A DNA stretch of 64,000 nucleotides, from positions 13,872,042-13,936,041 of the forward strand of contig NC_074728.1 in assembly GCF_947242115.1 (NCBI RefSeq). The letters are read 5' to 3'. Below the pieces are notes generated by a model. The model was not told where the DNA came from. It searched no databases and worked only from the letters and a program-made list of their open reading frames with translations. This document shows, piece by piece, positions 57,291 through 64,000 of this stretch. This DNA is from Biomphalaria glabrata (taxonomy: Eukaryota > Mollusca > Gastropoda > Planorbidae). The translations under genes were made by a program, and so were the position numbers. Every line of letters begins with the position of its first letter. The stretch's first letter is position 1.

Positions 57291-58958
57291 ACACACACAT
57301 AGTAGCAGTGTAAATGTCAATATACTGAGCCACTGTGAGCAATATATATATAGAACCAGGAGAGTCTTGTGTTTTTTGTTTTGCAATGGAAGAAAGGGAA
57401 AAGGGGGGGGGGGCAAAGTCTCATCTAGTTGTCTTATTAATTCTTATCAAAAGTTTAAAAACAACATCTTGTGAGCATTTTTTTTTATTAGAATAAAATG
57501 TTTTTTGTGTTTGTTTAGATCTATTTTTAGCGGCCCCCAAAGGGGAATAGCCGCTATTAGTTTTGTTTAGTCTGTATGTTCGTCAGTCCGCCCCGTTTAG
57601 ATCGCAGAAACTAGAAGAGAAAATGAAAATCGGACATTATGATATTTTAGAATATTCAAAGTTCTGACGCAACGGCTACTTTTTCTTTTCCGAAAGTGAA
57701 CCATTTAGTTTTAAAAATTATCTATGCAAAAGATTTTTGAAAACAAAATCACCACTTTTAAATGAAAAACTTCAGGGAAGGTAAATTTTTATCTTTCAAA
57801 AATGTGACAGGCTTCTTCACATAGACATAGGACTCCAGAATGGACAATAAAGAAGGTATTATCAATGGAAACATTTGAAAAAAAACATGAATTATGAGTA
57901 ATGAATTATACAGCAGTTATGAACAGTATAAAAGTGTAAGTATTTATAGTTTTTCTTTTCCGCTATAACCTATATAATTAATAGAACCTTTTCTGTATTA
58001 TTATTATATCTCTACTCGTTCCAACTATTTCAGGCGGGCATAATGATCATATTTTGTTATAAAATTGTTTTCATTTTAACTTATTTGGGCATTCAGCTGA
58101 AAATTAAATCCCTTATGAGATTAATTTAGCTTTAACTTGAATTTTGCCTATGACATCGCACTTCTGTTTTATTTTTAAAAATGCCTTTTAGTCTAAAATT
58201 GGGCTAGTATGCTACTAAATAAGATTATAATAACAAAATTACTACACACAATTATTGGATGGCTGGTTCTGAGAGACAGTAGAGTCCAGCAACCAACATA
58301 AGAAGTATCTGAGAACAACGTGTACTGTCATCAGAAAAACACTCATTTTTATTAATTTTTGAAATGCTTCACGTCTGCTAACCAGACACTATTAGAAGCA
58401 GACATCCTACAATGCACCAGTCCTATTCAAGTACATTACAATGTCTTTAATGGAAATGTGTAATATTTTGCGCCTAATGATTTCCAGAATCTCAAGTTTT
58501 ATCTTAAAATTATTTGTGCAAAAGATCTTGTCAAATATTTTTTTTTATAGCTATAAGCAAATGTAATACTTTTTTTTTAGAATATAGTGTTAAGAGCTCT
58601 TTGTTCATGCTACTGTACATATATACTTTTCTCAAATAGTAAATGTAAATGCTTTTCCTTCTGGATAATAAAGATTATTATTATTATGAAATAACAAGGA
58701 TATAAAGACATATTTATTTGAAACCTCTTTAATATCATTCAATATATTACATAATATACTGGTAGGAATGAAATAATTGTGCAATATATTTGCTAAACAG
58801 AAGGGACCTACAATCATTTCTAATATTACAGAGTAACTGAATTCTTTACAAATACATAACACAATGATTTATAATTATAACATACTGCATTTTAATATTA
58901 CACAGCATTCTAATTAGCAGTAACTGAAAAGTAATGAAACGATTAAAGAGAAGAAGTC
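57291..58958. other. Spacer with interspersed repeat start
   Basis: AT-rich; poly-G at 57402. At 57528 agcggcccccaaaggggaat agccgct forms an imperfect hairpin that looks like the end of a dispersed element; its other end was not found. No gene recognised. Confidence 0.4.
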
Positions 58959-59172
58959 AAGTTCCCCTTTCCGACCTTATGGTCTAAAGGACAGATAATG
59001 TAAAGGTCATCTGTTTCTGTGGCCTACAGTTAAAGAGGGTGTCATGTGGCCAGCGCAACGACCAACCGTCTTTACTTTTCCCCAACTAATGTCAGGTACC
59101 CATTAGAGCTGGGTAGACTCAGAGGCGCTTGAGGATCCCGAAATTTAAAATCCCAGTCTTCCCCAGGATCAA
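58959..59172 (-). mobile_element. tRNA-derived SINE family B, head truncated
   Basis: gttcccctttccgaccttat, ggtcatctgtttctgtggcc, gtgtcatgtggccagcgcaa, ccccaactaatgtcaggtac and aaaatcccagtcttccccag align with the copy at 41.1 kb. It stops at the box B position. Confidence 0.75.
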
Positions 59173-59278
59173 AATTAAATGTATTTTCTGTATTTCATTA
59201 CCGCGCAATGTTCTGTTATTCTTCTAACTCAAAATGAACTGCACTTTATTGATGGAAACCAGCGTCTAAAAAAGAAAC

Positions 59279-61319
59279 TTGGATAGAGCCTCTTTCATTA
59301 GCTGGTCCGTCCATTCCTCTCTGTCACTTGCCTTGGATAGAGCCTCTTTCATTGGCTGGCCCGTCCATTCCTTTCTGTCACTTGCCTTGGATAGAGCCTC
59401 TTTCATTGGCTGGCCCGTCCATTCCTCTCTGTCACTTGCCTTGGATAGAGCCTCTTTCATTGGCTGGCCCGTCCATTCCTCTCTGTCACTTGCCTTGGAT
59501 AGAGCCTCTTTGATTGGCTGGCCCGTCTATTCCTCTCTGTCACTTGCCTTGGATAGAGCCTCTGTCATTGGCTGGCCCGTCCATTCCTCTCTGTCACTTG
59601 CCTTAGATAGAGCCTCTTTCATTGGCTGGCCCGTCCATTCCTCTCTGTCACTTGCCTTGGATAGAGCCTCTTTCATTGGCAGGCCCGTCCATTCCTCTCT
59701 GTCACTTGCCTTGGATAGAGCCTCTTTCATTAGCAGGCCCGTCCATTCCTCTCTGTCACTTGCCTTGGATAGAGCCTCTTTCATTGGCAGGCCCGTCCAT
59801 TCCTCTCTGTCACTTGCCTTGGATAGAGCCTCTGTCATTGGCTGGCCCGTCCATTCATCTCTGTCACTTGCCTTGGATAGAGCCTCTTTCATTGGCTGGC
59901 CCGTCCATTCCTCTCTGTCACTTGCCTTGGATAGAGCCTCTTTCATTAGCAGGCCCGTCCATTCCTCTCTGTCACTTGCCTTGGATAGAGCCTCTTTCAT
60001 TGGCAGGCCCGTCCATTCCTCTCTGTCACTTGCCTTGGATAGAGCCTCTTTGATTGGCTGGCCCGTCCATTCCTCTCTGTCACTTGCCTTGGATAGAGCC
60101 TCTTTGATTGGCTGGCCCGTCCATTCCTCTCTGTCACTTGCCTTGGATAGAGCCTCTTTCATTAGCAGGCCCGTCCATTCCTCTCTGTCACTTGCCTTGG
60201 ATAGAGCCTCTTTCATTGGCAGGCCCGTCCATTCCTCTCTGTCACTTGCCTTGGATAGAGCCTCTGTCATTGGCTGGCCCGTCCATTCCTCTCTGTCACT
60301 TGCCTTGGATAGAGCCTCTTTCATTGGCAGGCCCGTCCATTCCTCTCTGTCACTTGCCTTGGATAGAGCCTCTTTCATTAGCAGGCCCGTCCATTCCTCT
60401 CTGTCACTTGCCTTGGATAGAGCCTCTTTCATTGGCAGGCCCGTCCATTCCTCTCTGTCACTTGCCTTGGATAGAGCCTCTGTCATTGGCTGGCCCGTCC
60501 ATTCATCTCTGTCACTTGCCTTGGATAGAGCCTCTTTCATTGGCTGGCCCGTCCATTCCTCTCTGTCACTTGCCTTGGATAGAGCCTCTTTCATTAGCAG
60601 GCCCGTCCATTCCTCTCTGTCACTTGCCTTGGATAGAGCCTCTTTCATTGGCAGGCCCGTCCATTCCTCTCTGTCACTTGCCTTGGATAGAGCCTCTTTC
60701 ATTAGCAGGCCCGTCCATTCCTCTCTGTCACTTGCCTTGGATAGAGCCTCTTTCATTGGCAGGCCCGTCCATTCCTCTCTGTCACTTGCCTTGGATAGAG
60801 CCTCTGTCATTGGCTGGCCCGTCCATTCCTCTCTGTCACTTGCCTTGGATAGAGCCTCTTTCATTGGCTGGCCCGTCCATTCCTCTCTGTCACTTGCCTT
60901 GGATAGAGCCTCTTTCATTAGCAGGCCCGTCCATTCCTCTCTGTCACTTGCCTTGGATAGAGCCTCTTTCATTGGCAGGCCCGTCCATTCCTCTCTGTCA
61001 CTTGCCTTGGATAGAGCCTCTTTGATTGGCTGGCCCGTCCATTCCTCTCTGTCACTTGCCTTGGATAGAGCCTCTTTGATTGGCTGGCCCGTCCATTCCT
61101 CTCTGTCACTTGCCTTGGATAGAGCCTCTGTCATTGGCTGGCCCGTCCATTCCTCTCTGTCACTTGCCTTGGATAGAGCCTCTTTCATTGGCAGGCCCGT
61201 CCATTCCTCTCTGTCACTTACCTTGGATAGAGCCTCTTTCATTGGCTGGCCCGTCCATTCCTCTCTGTCACTTGCCTTGGATAGAGCCTCTTTCATTAGC
61301 AGGCCCGTCCATTCTTCTA
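59279..61319. repeat. 54-bp (18-codon) minisatellite derived from a LINE ORF2 C-terminus, ~38 copies
   Basis: The plus-strand unit begins ttggatagagcctctttcat and ends ctctctgtcacttgcc. Because the period is divisible by three, it reads without stops on both strands: LDRASFIGWPVHSSLSLA (+) and DREEWTGQPMKEALSKAS (-). On the minus strand the array is entered from LINE-like sequence (RTRWMDDIEEWTG). Variant units (GWP/SRP/GRP) recur in the same order, implying block duplications. Not a protein gene. Confidence 0.95.
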
Positions 61320-61430
61320 TGTCGTCCATCCATCGCGTTCTCTGTCTACTTCTTCTTCTTTTCCCTGAAGGAAGGTCTTTCCAAGCCCCGAAGACCTTGT
61401 AATATGGCCATTGAGTTTTAGTTCACGTTT
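61320..61430 (-). mobile_element. LINE ORF2 segment flanking the 54-bp array
   Basis: The minus strand reads YYKVFGAWKDLPSGKRRRSR then QRTRWMDDIEEW directly into the array. caagccccgaagaccttgta at 61382 matches caagccctgaggaccttgta at 3319 in the APC-intron LINE. Confidence 0.75.
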
Positions 61431-62741
61431 TTTTTTTAAATTAGCAGGCATATTTACTAATTACTGATATATTTACTTTTGCGGAAAATTTATTGTGATA
61501 AATTTCTCGACTATATTCTTAGAAATATATTTTCTGTAAAAATTCAAACTTTGGGGTTATAAGTAGCCTAGATCTAAATGTTCTTCGGATGCATAAGTCA
61601 TAACTTCAAAAGTATTGTAAATATTTAAAATGCTGTCTGAATTTTCTATGCTGAGACTCTGACCCTCCCAATATCTCTACGTTATGACATTGTAATGATC
61701 TCTTGTGATTTTTTTTTACCCTATACTCATTGATAAATTTTTCTTTTTTTTACAGACAATGTACAATATTTTATGCCATTTATCTATATTGTATCTTTAA
61801 CGCAACACTATAAAATTACCTACCACTTTATTTGCCTAAAGAATGATGTTTTCAAAGTTCTAACGAAAGCTATAACTTGAAGAGTAGACTTCTTGCCTCT
61901 AAACTAGACGTCAGAAAATACAGTGAAATGTATTGGAAATTCCCGTTAAAGTCTGTTGAAAAAATCGCTTTATTTTTAAAATGAAGGTTGAAGTGGGAAG
62001 ATCCACAATAAAAGAGCATGAAAAAAGTCCACTGAGACCCACCCAGAGAAGACTAGATTTATAGTAAACAAAAACTAAGAAAACATATCAGCCCTATGAG
62101 CCCTATGAGCTAGTTTGTCATAAATGACCAATTTAACGTCCTCTGCAGAGCTATTAGTTTTGTGGTTAGCTTCATTTGTGGTTAGCTTCATTTTCCACTT
62201 GGGCTTTCATTTATTCAATGCCAGTTGAATGGTTCTTGAACACATTTCTTTCTTTAAAAAGCTATCAATGTAAGTATCGGTATTTTGACATTCTCTTAAC
62301 TTGCACAATCAATAGTATCTCTTCATATTGTCATTTAATGATAAAATGTCTAAATTCAATGCACCACTGAGATTTGTTTCTTTCCAGAATCATATTGTGT
62401 TACTTATTGCATAACATGCATTTATAAACACATTTATACTGCTTAGATTTGACATTAATTCTCTTCCATGAATGTTTAACTTAAGTCTAAAATGTGTTTT
62501 TAAATTAGGTTTTGATTTCAATTAGATCTTTATTTTTAATGTAACTTAATCAAAATAAACAATAGCTTAATAAAAAAAATGAATGGTTCTTTATACCCTC
62601 ATACGTGATAATAAGAACGAAAAATAAGACGTTCTTTATAAGTTAAATATCATACAGTGTTAACTCGTGTATACAGTACATTTTATGTGGCACCGACGTT
62701 ACAGTTTCAAATTGAATGAACTACCAGTGTCGCGGTTTGCT
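61431..62741. other. AT-rich spacer
   Basis: No gene, tRNA-like or transposon motif recognised. Confidence 0.4.
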
Positions 62742-63052
62742 TCTTTTTATGCACAGATGGTCCAATTTAATTTTTTTCTTTTCAACATTTTTATGTACAG
62801 ATGGTCCAATTTAATTTTTTTCTTTTCAACATTTTTATGTACAGATGGTTCAATTAATTTTTTTAAAATTTTCGACATTTTCATGTACGTATGGTCCAAT
62901 TCAAATTTTTGTTCTTTTCCACATTTTCATGAACAGATGGTCCAATTTATTTTTTTCTTTTCCACATTTTTATGTACAGATGGTCCAATTTTTTTCCCCA
63001 CATTTTTATGTACAGATGGTCCAATAAAACTTTATTGTCTTTTCCACATTTT
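62742..63052. repeat. ~45-bp T-rich tandem repeat, ~7 copies
   Basis: Units with catttttatgtacagatggt plus ccaatttaatttttttcttt; copies vary in T-run length. The 149-codon open frame spanning it is an artefact of the repeat. Confidence 0.9.
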
Positions 63053-64000
63053 TTGTTCTGCGAAATCATTGTACAAAATATTCTCTGTCAAGAATCGTGT
63101 TGTAATGAAGCTGTAATACACAGTACTGTGCTTTGATCACAACTTTTCAAAATTTTGTCTTCTTAATGTTGCTGAATAACTAAAAGAAATTCAAATCATC
63201 GCACAACTTAACCAGTAGACTCAGTTTCTGACAACGTTTTATGATTAAATGGATATAAACATTTTTTTTTACAAATAATTTAATTTAAATGTCTAGTCCT
63301 CCTTAAAAAAAACATGACTTGTTCAGACGAGACTCAAGAAAAAAAAAGACGCTAAATTCATTGTTATTGATTTTTTTTGGTGCCATTTATATCACAGTGG
63401 TGCCATTTTTTCCCTACATTTTCCAGCGTTATTAAGCTTTTAAAAATCGATAATTGACATATATATTTTTTACCAGCAAATCATGTGGCTTAAGTTTGAA
63501 AGCAAAAAGTTTTTGTTTAATTTTAAAATTGAAAATAATTGACTACCAAGAGAAAGTGTTGGCATGCAAATGGGGTCGATAATAAATGTTTCTGCTGAAG
63601 AGAAATTCAAATTTAGAGTCATTTTGTTTCTTTGACACTTAGTCTTTCCACTCAATAGAGATTCAGTACCAATTGAAATAATGCGTTTTAACAACTACTA
63701 AATACAAATTGTACTAGTTAAAAATTGTTTTCAAAACAGCGTCTCCACTAAGTCAATAGAAAACATGAAATGTTTAAGTGCTAAAGATTCAAATGATTGA
63801 CAATTGTATTAATTTTTTATCAGTTTTTTTTGTGCTCATTTTACAAAAGTGTCAATGTATCTATGTCGTTTTCTCCACAGCTATTTAAAAAAAAACATTT
63901 TTCTAGTCAATAAATGTAAAGCATAAACTGAAAACTAACTTGAATGTCATTGTCTACTCACAATCATGAACTGTCATAGGCTGTCACAGACAGAAAGTAT
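63053..64000. other. AT-rich spacer to window end
   Basis: Nothing recognised on either strand. Confidence 0.4.

Noticed and set aside
59279-61402. Long open frames (707 codons +, 600 codons -) as protein genes
   Set aside because: They are a 54-bp minisatellite open because its period is divisible by three; no start context, no other exons, and the minus-strand frame is a piece of LINE ORF2.
62667-63116. 149-codon frame
   Set aside because: Translation of a ~45-bp T-rich tandem repeat.

Overview
The window looks like nuclear DNA of a mollusc, most likely a freshwater pulmonate snail. It is AT-rich and intron-bearing, and full of microsatellites, minisatellites, tRNA-derived SINEs and fragments of RTE-like LINEs, Helitrons and hAT elements. 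The species is an inference from gene content and repeat style; no marker gene fixes it.

Three host genes are supported by spliced reading frames whose intron phases close exactly. (1) 157-15565, + strand: the 3' part of APC (adenomatous polyposis coli), eight exons from the middle of the armadillo domain to the stop, with a ~2.65 kb 3' UTR ending near 18,220. It carries 15-aa and 20-aa beta-catenin-binding repeats, three SAMP-type axin-binding motifs, a basic region and a C-terminal PDZ ligand (VTTV). The N-terminal exons lie before the window. (2) ~23,434-35,192, + strand: a single-pass membrane protein with a Thr/Ser-rich stalk, one sushi domain, a transmembrane helix and a cytoplasmic tail spread over four more exons; its signal-peptide exon was not found. 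(3) 52,663-49,332, - strand: a four-exon, 388-residue trypsin-fold protease-like protein without a signal peptide. An orphan terminal exon (40,755-40,915, +) has no identified partner exons.

The rest is accessory DNA. APC introns hold a TTAA-flanked inverted-repeat element, a LINE 3' end and a SINE. 18.9-23.4 kb holds three tandem arrays and a repeat with an antisense tRNA-like module. Introns of the sushi gene hold LINE ends, a candidate 1.8 kb inverted-repeat transposon, and a Helitron with hAT elements nested inside it. 35.3-49.2 kb is intergenic with a twin-primed LINE, a young long-TIR element and a 2 kb 28-bp array. The protease gene's first intron holds a solo-LTR-like fossil, and its 5' side abuts a 4.5 kb satellite. 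At 59.3-61.3 kb lies a 54-bp (18-codon) array.

The most notable result is that this 54-bp array grew out of the C-terminal coding segment of a LINE. The unexpanded ancestor segment is also present in the window, inside an APC intron at about 3,199-3,250. Because 54 is a multiple of three, the array reads as a 600-700 codon open frame on both strands and could easily be mis-annotated as a protein gene. No clearly new functional system was found; the protease family and the array are the best candidates for follow-up.
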